A DNA stretch of 64,000 bases. It comes from Saccharopolyspora hordei. GTDB taxonomy: Bacteria > Actinomycetota > Actinomycetes > Mycobacteriales > Pseudonocardiaceae. The notes beneath the pieces are model-generated. The model worked only from the letters and a program-made list of their open reading frames with translations. It was not told where the DNA came from and searched no databases. Numbering within the stretch: the first letter of the stretch is position 1; each line of letters begins with the position of its first letter. Location of the stretch: contig NZ_JACCFJ010000001.1 of NCBI RefSeq assembly GCF_013410345.1, positions 1,458,501 to 1,522,500 of the forward strand, written 5' to 3'. The position numbers and the translations under genes are program-made. Shown here in pieces: positions 31,506 through 40,649 of the stretch.

Positions 31506-31865
31506 CGCCTCACCGTCCGAGGGCGCTCTCTCCTCGGCGCAGTCGGACGGTGGTCCACTGGAGCGGCACCTGAGCAGGAGACGATCGGAGCACGTGCGAT
31601 CTCCACGCTGAGGTGCCCGCGACCCGGCTGCTCCCGTCGGACGTGCCGCTCCCAGCCCGACGCGTTCGGGGTTGATGCGACCGGAGTGCATCGGTGCAGG
31701 TCTCCACGCCGAGGAGCCCGCGCCCGGGTCCGCTCCGAGGTGGGCTCCTGCGGTTCGGCGCCGTATTGACCGCGGCACAGCGGGAGCACTGGAGTCACCT
31801 GTGGAGGGACGAACGCGGCCGGGCCGCCACGGTCCGACGTGCCGATCCCGTGACACCTCACCGTC
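31476..31865 (+). repeat. Degenerate direct duplications derived from the end of the aldo/keto reductase gene
   Basis: A segment ending the reductase gene (31476-31517) recurs partially at 31628-31654 and 31832-31865; all three share GACGTGCC followed by a C-T-C-C-C-like run, and the first and third share TCCCGTGAC-x-CCTCACCGTC. A second pair, GATCGGAGCACG-to-CCCGG (31583-31627) and GACCGGAGTGC-to-CCCGG (31679-31727), is similarly degenerate. Confidence 0.6.
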
Positions 31866-31946
31866 GGCCGGAGCTCCCAGCCAGCCGGCTCGCGCCCCGT
31901 CGCCTCGCCGCAGCTCCCCGCTGCCCGACCACCGGCGTCGCACCCG

Positions 31947-31990
31947 TCGTGAGTGCTGGAACCGGCTCCAACCGGTTCACGCACTCACGA
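31947..31990. repeat. 44-bp palindromic element, copy 1
   Basis: Begins TCGTGAGTGC and ends GCACTCACGA (perfect 10-bp terminal arms); the centre reads AACCGGCTCCAACCGGTT, itself partly inverted. Would fold into a double-stemmed hairpin. Confidence 0.8.
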
Positions 31991-32093
31991 CCGGACCCAC
32001 CAGCGGGGGCGACGCCCATCGGCGGAGTGACCGCTCTGGGAAGACGCTGTGCGCGGTGGCGGTCGGCGGGCACCGATCGCCACGGCGCACCGG

Positions 32094-32137
32094 TCGTGAG
32101 TGCGTGAGCCGCCTCCAACCGGTTCGAGCACTCACGA
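32094..32137. repeat. 44-bp palindromic element, copy 2
   Basis: Identical 10-bp arms to copy 1 and the same total length; the centre reads AGCCGCCTCCAACCGGTT. Confidence 0.8.
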
Positions 32138-32681
32138 GGCACCTCGGTGCGGCCACGCGAGGCGGGGGAGTTCGGGTGGCCGCGCGAGGTGCCGACTCCC
32201 CGTCGACGTCACCGACAGCTTCGACCGGGGGTCCTGGAGGGATCGGACGAGGCTGTGCGCGCCAGCGAGAGGCGTTGCGCGACAACGGGTTCCGGGAGCA
32301 CGGTCCGCTGGTCGTCGATGTGCGCTCGATGGAGTGCGGGTCGGCCCGTGCTGGACACCGCGCGCACCGCGCGCCGGTGAGTCGGGTGCCGGCGCACGGG
32401 CCTCGAGAGCGGTTCGTGTCTCGGACCTCGTGAGCGCTCGGCGGATGAGTGGTGGTCACCGGTCGCCTCGCGCGAAGCGCTCCCTGCCGCGTGAGGTGGG
32501 TGGTTGTGATCTCGCGAGCTGCTGAGGAGGTCAAGTGCACCTCCCGCCGGCTCAGTCGGTCGAGGTGCCCGGCACCCACTCCCCGCCGGCCGGACCGACG
32601 GCGTTCGTCACCGTCCGCGTGCTCCGCTCGCCCGTGCAGCGCGGCGCGGACGGGCGCAGGGCTCCTGGTGGACGCGTTCGG

Positions 32682-32725
32682 TCGTGAGTGCGGAAGCCGG
32701 TTCCAGCCGGTTCGAGCACTCACGA
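32682..32725. repeat. 44-bp palindromic element, copy 3
   Basis: Identical 10-bp arms and length; the centre reads AGCCGGTTCCAGCCGGTT. Together the three copies define a family with invariant ends and a drifting centre. Confidence 0.8.
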
Positions 32726-32905
32726 GGCGACCTCGTCCGTGCCGGGCGGGGGAGCGTGGACGACCGTGGTGCCGACGTGTCGCCCCGCGGTCCCCCGGAG
32801 GGACTGCTCCGCGTGCAGTGGGTCGGCGGCGGACGTCGTGGTTCGACCGGCGGTTCGACTCGCTCGCGTCCTGCACCAGCTGGTGGGCGCGCCCTCTCCC
32901 GGCGG

Positions 32906-33417
32906 GGTGGGCCACTGCCGGGGTTTCCTCTCGCGGTGGGTGGGCCACTGCCGGGGTTTCCTCTCGCGGTGGGTGGGCCACTGCCGGGGTTTCCTCTCGC
33001 GGTGGGTGGGCCACTGCCGGGGTTTCCTCTCGCGGTGGGTGGGCCACTGCCGGGGTTTCCTCTCGCGGTGGGTGGGCCACTGCCGGGGTTTCCTCTCGCG
33101 GTGGGTGGGCCACTGCCGGGGTTTCCTCTCGCGGTGGGTGGGCCACTGCCGGGGTTTCCTCTCGCGGTGGGTGGGCCACTGCCGGGGTTTCCTCTCGCGG
33201 TGGGTGGGCCACTGCCGGGGTTTCCTCTCGCGGTGGGTGGGCCACTGCCGGGGTTTCCTCTCGCGGTGGGTGGGCCACTGCCGGGGTTTCCTCTCGCGGT
33301 GGGTGGGCTACCGCCGGGGTTTCCTCTCGCGGTGGGTGGGCTACCGCCGGGGTTTCCTCTCGCGGTGGGTGGGCCACTGCCGGGGTTTCCTCTCGCGGTG
33401 GGTGGGCCACCGCCGGG
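32906..33417. repeat. 33-bp tandem repeat, about 15.5 copies
   Basis: The unit contains CGGGGTTTCCTCTCGCGG followed by TGGGTGGGCCACTGC. Fifteen copies of the TCGCGGTGGG core occur exactly every 33 bases from 32931 to 33393. Most copies are identical; two (around 33308 and 33341) read CTACCGCC in place of CCACTGCC. As 33 is divisible by three, several frames stay open through it (11-residue periods), but no start or domain supports a protein. It ends about 20 bases before the glpK terminator. Confidence 0.9.
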
Positions 33418-33436
33418 ACCCGCTCCCGGAACGCCT

Positions 33437-33467
33437 GCGGCCCGGCCCCCGCCGGGGGCCGGGCCGC
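33437..33467 (-). terminator. glpK terminator
   Basis: GCGGCCCGGCCCCC (33437-33450) pairs with GGGGGCCGGGCCGC (33454-33467) around 3 bases, a 14-bp perfect stem starting 14 bases beyond the glpK stop codon. Confidence 0.75.
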
Positions 33468-33481
33468 GTCGTGTCGGCTGG

Positions 33482-34987
33482 TCAGTCGACCCAGTCGAGG
33501 GTCTTGGTCACCGCCTTCTGCCACTGCTTGTACTGGCGTTCGCGCAGCTCCTCGGGCATCTGCGGGTCCCACTGCTTGTCCTTGGCCCAGTTGGACCGGA
33601 TGTCCTCCTCGCTGCCCCAGAAGCCCACGGCCAGGCCCGCCGCGTAGGCCGCGCCCAGGGCCGTGGTCTCCGCGACCACCGGGCGGATCACCGGCACGCC
33701 GAGGATGTCGGCCTGGAACTGCATGAGCAGCTCGTTGCCGACCATGCCGCCGTCGACCTTGAGCGACTTCAGCGGCACCCCGGAGTCGGCGTTCATCGCC
33801 TCGATCACCTCGCGGGTCTGGTACGCCGTCGCCTCGAGCACGGCGCGGGCCAGGTGGCCGCGGTTGACGTAGCGGGTCAGGCCGACGATCGCGCCGCGCG
33901 CGTCGGAACGCCAGTGCGGGGCGAACAGGCCGGAGAACGCGGGCACGAAGTAGGCGCCGCCGTTGTCCTCGACGGTGCGGGCGACCTGCTCGATCTCCGG
34001 GGCGCTGGCGATGAGGCCGAGGTTGTCCCGCAGCCACTGCACCAGCGAGCCGGTGACCGCGATCGACCCCTCCAGGCAGTACACCGTGTCGTTGCTGCCG
34101 ATCTTGTACCCGACGGTGGTGAGCAGCCCGTTCTCGCTGATCACCCGCTCGGTGCCGGTGTTGAGCAGCACGAAGTTGCCGGTGCCGTAGGTGTTCTTGG
34201 CCTCCCCGGGCGACAGGCAGGCCTGGCCGAAGGTGGCCGCCTGCTGGTCGCCGAGGATGCCCGCGATCGGGATGCCGGCGAACACGCCGCGCTCCCGGAA
34301 CTTGCCGTACACCTCGGATGAGGAGCGGATCTCCGGCAGCATCGCCGTCGGGATGCCGAGCTCGGCGCAGATGTCGGCGTCCCAGTCCAGCCGCTCGAGG
34401 TCCATCAGCAGCGTGCGGGAGGCGTTGGTGGGGTCGGTGACGTGCAGTCCGCCGTTCGGCCCGCCGGTGGAGTTCCACAGCAGCCAGGTGTCCATGTTGC
34501 CGAACAGCAGCTCGCCGCGCTCGGCCCGCTCGCGGGTGCCCTCGATGTTGTCGAGGATCCACTTCACCTTGGGCCCGGAGAAGTAGGTCGCCAGCGGCAG
34601 GCCGGTGGTGCGCTGGTACCGGTACTGCCCGGCGTCACCGCTGGACAGCTGGTTGACGATCTCGTCGGTGCGGGTGTCCTGCCAGACGATGGCGTTGTAC
34701 ACCGGCTTGCCGGTGGCCTTCTCCCACACCACGGCGGTCTCCCGCTGGTTGGTGATGCCGACGGCGGCGATGTCGGAGGACACCAGGTCGGCCTTGGCGA
34801 GGGCGCCCGCGCACACCTGCCGGGTGTTGGTCCAGATCTCGGCGGGGTCGTGTTCGACCCAGCCGGCCTTCGGGAAGATCTGGCGGTGCTCCATCTGGTC
34901 GACCGCGACGACTCGTCCGGAGTGGTCGAAGATCATGCACCGGGTTGAGGTCGTGCCCTGGTCGATGGCGGCGATGTAAGAGGCCAT
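33482..34987 (-). CDS. glpK: Glycerol kinase
   Basis: This 501-residue FGGY kinase converts glycerol to sn-glycerol 3-phosphate. Diagnostic segments are [39 protein letters not shown], the glycerol-binding [61 protein letters not shown] and [20 protein letters not shown], with the adenosine loop [23 protein letters not shown] at 34987 follows a purine-rich stretch. It lies 35 bases downstream of glpF in a glpFK operon and is followed by a strong terminator. Confidence 0.96.
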   Translation of the reverse strand: MASYIAAIDQGTTSTRCMIFDHSGRVVAVDQMEHRQIFPKAGWVEHDPAEIWTNTRQVCAGALAKADLVSSDIAAVGITNQRETAVVWEKATGKPVYNAIVWQDTRTDEIVNQLSSGDAGQYRYQRTTGLPLATYFSGPKVKWILDNIEGTRERAERGELLFGNMDTWLLWNSTGGPNGGLHVTDPTNASRTLLMDLERLDWDADICAELGIPTAMLPEIRSSSEVYGKFRERGVFAGIPIAGILGDQQAATFGQACLSPGEAKNTYGTGNFVLLNTGTERVISENGLLTTVGYKIGSNDTVYCLEGSIAVTGSLVQWLRDNLGLIASAPEIEQVARTVEDNGGAYFVPAFSGLFAPHWRSDARGAIVGLTRYVNRGHLARAVLEATAYQTREVIEAMNADSGVPLKSLKVDGGMVGNELLMQFQADILGVPVIRPVVAETTALGAAYAAGLAVGFWGSEEDIRSNWAKDKQWDPQMPEELRERQYKQWQKAVTKTLDWVD

Positions 34988-35022
34988 CTCTCGTTCTACC
35001 TTCCTCTGTGGACGAAGTCTGG

Positions 35023-35775
35023 TCAGCCGGCGACGGGCAGTGCGAGAGCCAGCGCACCCGCCAGCACCCCACCGAGGATCGGGCCGGCGATCGGCACCCA
35101 CGAGTATCCCCAGTCAGCCGAACCCTTGCCGTGGATCGGCAGCAGGGCGTAGGCGATGCGCGGGCCCAGGTCACGAGCCGGGTTGATGGCGTAGCCGGTC
35201 GGCCCACCGAGCGAGTTGCCGATGCCGACCACGAGGAAGGCCACCGCGGCGTAGCCGAGCGCGGCGTTGCCGAACGTCGGCACGCCGTCCGGGCCGGCTT
35301 CCGCGCCGGGGCTGAGGATGATCCAGGCGACGAGCACGAACGTGCCGATGGCCTCGGTGACCAGGTTCCAGGGGGTGTTGCGCACCGTCGGGGCGGTGGC
35401 GAAGACCCCGAGCGTGCCGCCCGGGTCGTCGTGGGTGTCGAACTGCAGCTTGTAGGCGGCCCAGCACAGCACGGCGCCCACCGTGCCGCCGATGAGCTGC
35501 GCGATGATGTAGACCGGCACCTGCGACCACGGCGTCTGGCCGTTGACCGCCAGCCCCAGGGTCACTGCCGGGTTGATGTGCGCGCCGGTGGGTTCCGCGA
35601 TGCTGGCGCCCGCGAAGACGGCGAAGCCCCAACCGAAGTTGATCATCAGGTAGCCGCCCCCGTGCCCACCGCTCTTGCGGAGCACGTTGTTGGCGACGAC
35701 GCCGCAGCCCATCAGCGTGAGCACTGCCGTCCCCATCAACTCCCAGAGGAAGATCTCCCCGAGACTGGTCGTCAT
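35023..35775 (-). CDS. glpF: Glycerol uptake facilitator (aquaglyceroporin)
   Basis: The 250-residue membrane channel has six helices and both selectivity loops: first [20 protein letters not shown] and second [20 protein letters not shown]. The Asp after the second N-P-A-R and the G-Y context mark the glycerol-permeable subgroup rather than water channels. ATG at 35775 is preceded at 10 bases by GAGGGG; an upstream ATG at 35796 has no ribosome-binding site. First gene of the glpFK operon, divergent from a DeoR regulator. Confidence 0.95.
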   Translation of the reverse strand: MTTSLGEIFLWELMGTAVLTLMGCGVVANNVLRKSGGHGGGYLMINFGWGFAVFAGASIAEPTGAHINPAVTLGLAVNGQTPWSQVPVYIIAQLIGGTVGAVLCWAAYKLQFDTHDDPGGTLGVFATAPTVRNTPWNLVTEAIGTFVLVAWIILSPGAEAGPDGVPTFGNAALGYAAVAFLVVGIGNSLGGPTGYAINPARDLGPRIAYALLPIHGKGSADWGYSWVPIAGPILGGVLAGALALALPVAG

Positions 35776-36090
35776 TCTTGTCGTTCCCCTCTTCATGCCG
35801 CCGTTGGCACAGGCGGGATGTGATGACTGTCCGACATGGAGTGAGTCGGGACGGTACTGCCGCGTGCGAACACGTGTCCATGCATGCGGCCAGTCGCGCG
35901 CCCGGGATTGCTCCGTCCTGCCCAATCCGCCGTCCGACCACGCGGGGACGGCCCGGGCCGCCCCGTGCGGCAGTGCGACCCGAGCCGCTCCATACCGTGC
36001 GGTAACATTAGACTTGAGAAAAACAACAGGGCAAGATGTCTTCGATGGTGTTTTCATCGAGTTAGGTGTGGGAGCGAGGGGAGGTCGGCG
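35776..36090. promoter_or_regulatory. Divergent promoter region of the glp regulon
   Basis: The 315-base region is AT-rich at 36000-36065, unlike its surroundings. TACCGTGCGGTA at 35993-36004 is a perfect 12-base palindrome and CGATG/CATCG arms flank GTGTTTT at about 36044-36060. These are candidate operators for the adjacent DeoR regulator controlling glpFK and itself. Confidence 0.5.
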
Positions 36091-36918
36091 GTGGCAGCTC
36101 GACGTCCGTCCGAGAAGCAGCAGGACCGGCGGCGCAGGATCACCGAGCTGGTGATGGCCGAGGGCACCCTGCGCATCGACGACCTCGTGGCGACCATCGG
36201 CGCCAGCGCGATGACCGTCTACCGCGACCTCGCCGACCTGGAGTCGCAGGGACTGGTGCACCGCAACCGGGGCAACGTCTCGGCGGCGTCGTCGCTGCTG
36301 TACGAAGCGGCGTCCGAGTACCGCCTGCCGCAGAACAAGGAGGAGAAGGAAGAGCTCGCCCGCGCCGCCGCCGAGCTGGTGGAACCCGGGCAGGCCCTGG
36401 TGCTGGACGACTCCACGACCGGCGTCTACCTGGCCCGGCTGCTGCCGGAGCGGGCGCCGCTGACCGTGGTCACCAACCACCGCGGCGTGTTCGACGAGCT
36501 GCGGAACGCGCCGGGGATCAGCCTGATCTGCGTGGGCGGCGACTACCTGCCGTGGGCGGACGCCTTCGTCGGTGGCATGGCGCTGGACTCGCTGCGCAAC
36601 CTGCGGGTCGACCTGGCGATCATGTCGGTCTCCGCGGTCACCGACGGCATCTGCTGCTACCCGCAGCAGGAGATGGTGCAGATCAAGAAGGCGATGCTCG
36701 CCTCGGCGCAGCGCCGCGTGCTCTACGTCGACCACACCAAGTTCCGCCGGCGGGCGTTGCACGCGGTGGCGCCGGTGGAGGACTTCGACATCGTGATCGT
36801 GGACTCCAAGACCCCGAGCTCCGACATCGAGGTGCTGCGCGACCGCGGCGCCCTGGTCGAACAGGCGGGGAAGACGCGCGGTGCCGCATCGAGCACGCAC
36901 CGTGCCGGTCGGGCATGA
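36091..36918 (+). CDS. DeoR-family regulator of the glycerol operon (GlpR-like)
   Basis: The 275-residue regulator has a DeoR winged helix (RRRRITELVMAEGTLRIDDL, GASAMTVYRDLADLESQGL) and a C-terminal sugar-phosphate sensor with ALVLDDSTTGVYLARLL, LTVVTNHRGVFDEL and RVLYVDHTKFRRRALH. GGGGAGG with a 6-base spacer supports the GTG at 36091. Its position between divergent glpFK and downstream glpD suggests a repressor responding to glycerol 3-phosphate, by analogy with GlpR. It is about half-similar by eye to the DeoR protein at 21594-22382, indicating a duplication within the genome. Confidence 0.87.
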   Translation: MAARRPSEKQQDRRRRITELVMAEGTLRIDDLVATIGASAMTVYRDLADLESQGLVHRNRGNVSAASSLLYEAASEYRLPQNKEEKEELARAAAELVEPGQALVLDDSTTGVYLARLLPERAPLTVVTNHRGVFDELRNAPGISLICVGGDYLPWADAFVGGMALDSLRNLRVDLAIMSVSAVTDGICCYPQQEMVQIKKAMLASAQRRVLYVDHTKFRRRALHAVAPVEDFDIVIVDSKTPSSDIEVLRDRGALVEQAGKTRGAASSTHRAGRA

Positions 36919-37117
36919 TGGCCAATCGTCGAGGCCCGGCCGGTGGAGGGCACGGGGTGCGCGGTGACCCGGACGGTGACCCGCGTTCGCCTCGGCGGAG
37001 GTGTCCTCGCGCGGAGACCAGCGCGTGCAGCGGGAAGACCTGAGTCCCACCCCGCGAGCGGCGGCCGCTGCCGCTCCCGAAGACCTGGTGGGACGCGATT
37101 CGAGCGAGGAGGACGCG

Positions 37118-38854
37118 GTGTCCGAAGACAAGACGGAGAACCGGCTGAAGGGCACGTTGGGACCGGTCGAGCGCGCCGAGAACTGGCGTCGGCTGGGCGC
37201 CGGTGATTTCGACGTCGTGGTGATCGGCGGCGGTGTGACCGGTGCCGGTGCGGCGCTGGACGCGGCGACCCGCGGGCTGAAGGTGGCGCTGGTCGAGGCC
37301 CGCGACCTCGCGGCCGGCACGTCGAGCCGGTCCAGCAAGCTGTTCCACGGTGGTCTGCGCTACCTGGAGCAGCTGGAGTTCTCGCTGGTCCGCGAGGCCC
37401 TGCGGGAGCGCGAGCTGATGCTCACCCGCATCGCGCCGCACCTGGTCAAGCCGGTGCCGTTCCTGTACCCGCTGACCCGCCGCATCGTCGAGCGCCCGTA
37501 CACCGCGGCCGGGCTGTTCCTCTACGACACCATGGGCGGGGCGCGCTCGGTGCCGGGCCAGAAGCACCTGTCCCGCGCCGGTGCGCTGCGCATGGTGCCC
37601 GCGCTCAAGCGCAACGCGCTGATCGGCGGCATCCGCTACTACGACGCCCAGGCCGACGACGCCCGGCACACCATGACCGTCGCCCGCACCGCGGCCCGCT
37701 ACGGCGCGGTGGTGATGACGTCCGCGCAGGTCACCGGCTTCCTGCGGGAGGCCGACCGGATCGCCGGGGTGCGGGTGCGCGACGTGGAGACCGGCGAGGA
37801 GACCGAGGTCCGCGCGCAGGCCGTGATCAACGCGACCGGGGTGTGGACCGACGAGCTGCAGAAGCTCTCCGGTGGCCGCGGCCGGTTCCGGGTGCGCGCC
37901 AGCAAGGGCGTGCACATCGTGGTGCCGCGCGACCGCATCGTCGCCGAGACCGGGCTGATCCTGCGCACCGAGAAGTCGGTGCTGTTCGTCATCCCGTGGG
38001 GCAACCACTGGATCGTCGGGACCACCGACACCGACTGGAACCTCGACCTGGCGCACCCGGCCGCCACGAAGTCCGACATCGACTACATCCTCGAGCACGT
38101 CAACACGGTGCTGGCCACCCCGCTCAGGCACGAGGACATCGAGGGCGTCTACGCCGGGCTGCGCCCGCTGCTGGCCGGGGAGAGCGAGGAGACCTCCAAG
38201 CTGTCCCGCGAGCACGCGGTGGCCCGGGTCGCGCCGGGGCTGGTGGCGATCGCCGGCGGCAAGTACACGACGTACCGGGTGATGGCCGCCGACGCGGTGG
38301 ACGCCATCGCGCCGGACATCACCGGGCGGATGGCCTCGTCGATCACCGACCGGGTCCCGCTGCTCGGCGCCGACGGCTACCACGCGCTGGTCAACCAGGC
38401 CGACCAGCTCGCCGCCGAGCACGGCCTGCACCCGTACCGGATCCGGCACCTGCTGGACCGCTACGGCTCGGAGATCCACGACGTGCTGGGCCTGGCCGCC
38501 GACCGGCCGGAGCTGCTCAAGCCGATCCCGGCCGCGCCGAACTACCTGCAGGCCGAGGCGGTGTACGCGTGCAGCCACGAGGGCGCGCTGCACCTGGAGG
38601 ACGTGCTCACCCGCCGCACCCGCATCTCGATCGAGTACGCGCACCGCGGCGTGGACTGCGCCGAGCCGGTGGCGCGGCTGATGGCCGGCGTCCTCGGCTG
38701 GGACGAGGCGCAGGTCGAGCGGGAGGTCCAGGTCTACACCCAGCGCGTGGAGGCCGAGCGCGACTCGCAGACCCAGCCCGACGACGAGGCGGCGGACGCC
38801 AAGCGGTCCGCGGCCCCGGAGGCCCGCGACCGCCTGCACGAACCGCTGGTCTGA
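37118..38854 (+). CDS. glpD: FAD-dependent glycerol-3-phosphate dehydrogenase
   Basis: The 578-residue membrane-associated flavoenzyme oxidises glycerol 3-phosphate to dihydroxyacetone phosphate and passes electrons to quinone. The FAD loop is DVVVIGGGVTGAGAALDAAT, followed by SSRSSKLFHGGLRYLEQLEF, the GlpD signature, and the substrate region KGVHIVVPRDRI, VIPWGNHWIVGTTDTDW and GGKYTTYRVMA. GAGGAGG with a 5-base spacer sets the GTG at 37118. With glpF and glpK it completes glycerol catabolism. By gene context it corresponds to GlpD2 (Rv3302c). Confidence 0.95.
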   Translation: MSEDKTENRLKGTLGPVERAENWRRLGAGDFDVVVIGGGVTGAGAALDAATRGLKVALVEARDLAAGTSSRSSKLFHGGLRYLEQLEFSLVREALRERELMLTRIAPHLVKPVPFLYPLTRRIVERPYTAAGLFLYDTMGGARSVPGQKHLSRAGALRMVPALKRNALIGGIRYYDAQADDARHTMTVARTAARYGAVVMTSAQVTGFLREADRIAGVRVRDVETGEETEVRAQAVINATGVWTDELQKLSGGRGRFRVRASKGVHIVVPRDRIVAETGLILRTEKSVLFVIPWGNHWIVGTTDTDWNLDLAHPAATKSDIDYILEHVNTVLATPLRHEDIEGVYAGLRPLLAGESEETSKLSREHAVARVAPGLVAIAGGKYTTYRVMAADAVDAIAPDITGRMASSITDRVPLLGADGYHALVNQADQLAAEHGLHPYRIRHLLDRYGSEIHDVLGLAADRPELLKPIPAAPNYLQAEAVYACSHEGALHLEDVLTRRTRISIEYAHRGVDCAEPVARLMAGVLGWDEAQVEREVQVYTQRVEAERDSQTQPDDEAADAKRSAAPEARDRLHEPLV

Positions 38855-38905
38855 GCCGGCCCCGCGCCCGGTCCCACTGACCTCGTCCGACGGGACCGGC
38901 GCGGC

Positions 38906-38983
38906 GTGACCCCGGCGGCGGCGCCAGCCGCGGGGGTCACGAGGTGGAGGGCACCTTTCGCCCACGGGGTCGAAGGGTGCCCT
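38906..38983. terminator. Paired terminator hairpins between glpD and the ESX cluster
   Basis: GTGACCCC...GGGGTCAC (38906-38940, with GGCGG/CCGC inner pairing) is followed by a 13-bp, one-mismatch stem AGGGCACCTTTCG/CGAAGGGTGCCCT (38948-38983). Lying between convergent genes, the pair probably terminates both directions. Confidence 0.7.
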
Positions 38984-39024
38984 TCACGCGTGTGTGGAGG
39001 GGCGTTCAGGCGTGCCGGCGCCGG

Positions 39025-39816
39025 TCAGTCGGCGGGGGTGACCTCGGTGAGGAGCTCCTCGACGTGCGCGGTCAGGCGGCGGGTGTCGGCGGGGGCGATC
39101 GTGCTCCACACGTCGCCGGACGGGGACTCCCGGCGCAGCTGGGCGTAGCGGCCGTGCGCGGTGTCGAAGAACCCGACCACCCGGCCGGCCCGGACCCGGC
39201 GGCCGAACCGGTCGCGGGCCGCCGCGCCGAACTGCCCGCGCGCGGACACGCCGGTGACCATGCCGGTCAGCGCCTCGGCGTCGTCGGCGCGCACGCCCCG
39301 GCGCTGCAGGGCGCCGGTCAGCTGCTCCACGTTGTCCCCGGCGTCCTCCGCGGCCGCGTCCAGGTCGCTGCTGAGCAGCGACACCGACCGGCCGGGACCG
39401 GCCTGGGCCGGTGGCAGCACCGAGACCGCTTCGCGGGGCAGGCCGGTCGCCGACGCCGCGCGGAAGCTCAGCTCGTCACCGTCCTTGACCACCAGCACCG
39501 CGTCCCCGCCGTCGGCGGCGGCGAGCACCCGCACGCTGCGGCCCAGCCAGAACCGCCCGTCGACCTCGCGGTCGGGGCGGGCCAGCAGCCGCAGCATCCG
39601 TTCCAGCTCCGGGTCGACGTCGGTCGGCCGCCCGAGCCCGCGGGCCCCGAGCGACCGCCACGCCGAGTCGACCAGGCGAGCGCGTTCGGTGTGGGTGCGG
39701 CCGGGTGAGGGGACCTTGAGCACCAGGGGCATCGTCTCCAGCTCCAGGTGCTCGACGAGCACGTCGTACTCCAGCGCCGACAGAGCGATCCGCCGGGTGG
39801 TCGCGGGAGACGTCAT
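39025..39816 (-). CDS. ESX secretion-associated protein EspG-like
   Basis: This 263-residue protein matches the EspG family: MTSPATTRRIALSALEYDVL at the start (strand-helix opening), SVRVLAAADGGDAVLVVKDG in the first beta sheet, and AGRVVGFFDTAHGRYAQLRR in the C-terminal sheet. EspG acts as a cytosolic chaperone that binds the tip of PPE proteins before export through a type VII system. Its ATG overlaps the stop of the PPE-like gene (ATGA), so the two are translated together. No ecc core genes are nearby, so the secretion machine must be encoded elsewhere. Confidence 0.8.
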   Translation of the reverse strand: MTSPATTRRIALSALEYDVLVEHLELETMPLVLKVPSPGRTHTERARLVDSAWRSLGARGLGRPTDVDPELERMLRLLARPDREVDGRFWLGRSVRVLAAADGGDAVLVVKDGDELSFRAASATGLPREAVSVLPPAQAGPGRSVSLLSSDLDAAAEDAGDNVEQLTGALQRRGVRADDAEALTGMVTGVSARGQFGAAARDRFGRRVRAGRVVGFFDTAHGRYAQLRRESPSGDVWSTIAPADTRRLTAHVEELLTEVTPAD

Positions 39817-40643
39817 TGCCCGGGCTCGCCCCCGATCACCGGTCGCGCCGGCGACTCCACCAGGTCGAAGAAGCCGCCCCGGCGTACCTTCTCCGTGACC
39901 TTGCGGTCCACGGCCTCGTCGCGCTCGCTCGAGCGCCGGACGCCCTTCCCGGCCGACCGGCCCTCGCCGCGCGAGGCACCACCGCCGGCGGTGCGCTGCC
40001 CCGGCGCCGGGGGCGTCGAGCCGCGCGGTGTCGGCACGGCCGACGGGGCCCAGCTGATGGTCACGGTCTGCTGACCGGTGGGCGCGCCGGAGCCGCCGCC
40101 GACCGGGGCGTCCACGACGACCCGCGGCGGTGGCGTGAACGAGGCCAGGGACGTCGTGTTGGCCTGCGTGGCCGCCTCGTAGGTGCGCATCACGTCGAAC
40201 GCCCGCTGCTCGGCCGCGTGCTGCGCGGCCTCCTGCAGCTCGTAGTCGGTCTGCCCGCCGAACAGGTGCGTCAGCAGCGACTGCGCGGCGCTCGGCTCCT
40301 CGGCGGTGACCTCGACCGGCGGCGGCATGTCGCGCCGCGCCTTGCTGATCAGCTCCGCCTGCTGCTCGGCCCGCTCGCGCATCACGGTCGTGGCCTCCTG
40401 CGCCAGCGCGGCCCAACCGCCCAGCGGCCGCAGCCCCTCCCGGGCGCTGTCCGCCGCCGCGCCCTGCCAGCCGTCCATGGCCGCGGTCATCGCCGCGGTC
40501 AGCCCGGCGTCGATGTCACCGAGGGCGCGGGTGAGCTCGCTCCAGCGGCGCACGCTGTCGGTGGACCCGTCCGGTCCCGGTCCGTCGTGGATCTGCGCGT
40601 ACAGCTCGGGGTGCCGGTACCCCTGCCACCTGTGGTCGCTCAT
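39813..40643 (-). CDS. PPE-like ESX substrate with WXG motif and proline-rich tail
   Basis: The 276-residue protein has a helical N-terminus (residues about 1-170) with DGWQGAAADSAREGLRPLGG, a W-x-G turn between long helices as in PPE/WXG100 proteins, followed by a low-complexity Pro/Gly/Ser region and a basic tail (RSSERDEAVDRKVTEKVRRG). The WSELTRALGDIDAGLTAAM segment is the first helix. Probably exported via ESX as a complex with the small WXG-like protein encoded just upstream and guided by the EspG-like chaperone downstream. ATG at 40643. Confidence 0.72.
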   Translation of the reverse strand: MSDHRWQGYRHPELYAQIHDGPGPDGSTDSVRRWSELTRALGDIDAGLTAAMTAAMDGWQGAAADSAREGLRPLGGWAALAQEATTVMRERAEQQAELISKARRDMPPPVEVTAEEPSAAQSLLTHLFGGQTDYELQEAAQHAAEQRAFDVMRTYEAATQANTTSLASFTPPPRVVVDAPVGGGSGAPTGQQTVTISWAPSAVPTPRGSTPPAPGQRTAGGGASRGEGRSAGKGVRRSSERDEAVDRKVTEKVRRGGFFDLVESPARPVIGGEPGQ

Positions 40644-40649
40644 CGCTGG

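Larger units (their letters stand above)
31506..32905. other. Repeat-rich island without credible genes
   Basis: About 1.4 kb between the aldo/keto reductase gene and the tandem repeat. Open frames exist on both strands but are Arg/Ser/Pro-rich, lack ribosome-binding sites and run through repeats. The island holds degenerate direct repeats (31476-31865) and three copies of a 44-bp palindromic element (31947, 32094, 32682). It may be a decayed or recombinogenic insertion region. Confidence 0.6.

Noticed and set aside
32906..33417. CRISPR array
   Set aside because: The units are head-to-tail identical 33-bp repeats without unique spacers, and no cas genes are near.
31977..34562. A very long minus-strand open frame running through the tandem repeat into an alternative frame of glpK
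   Set aside because: It exists only because the 33-bp unit contains no stops; it has no start context, no domain, and overlaps glpK in the wrong frame.
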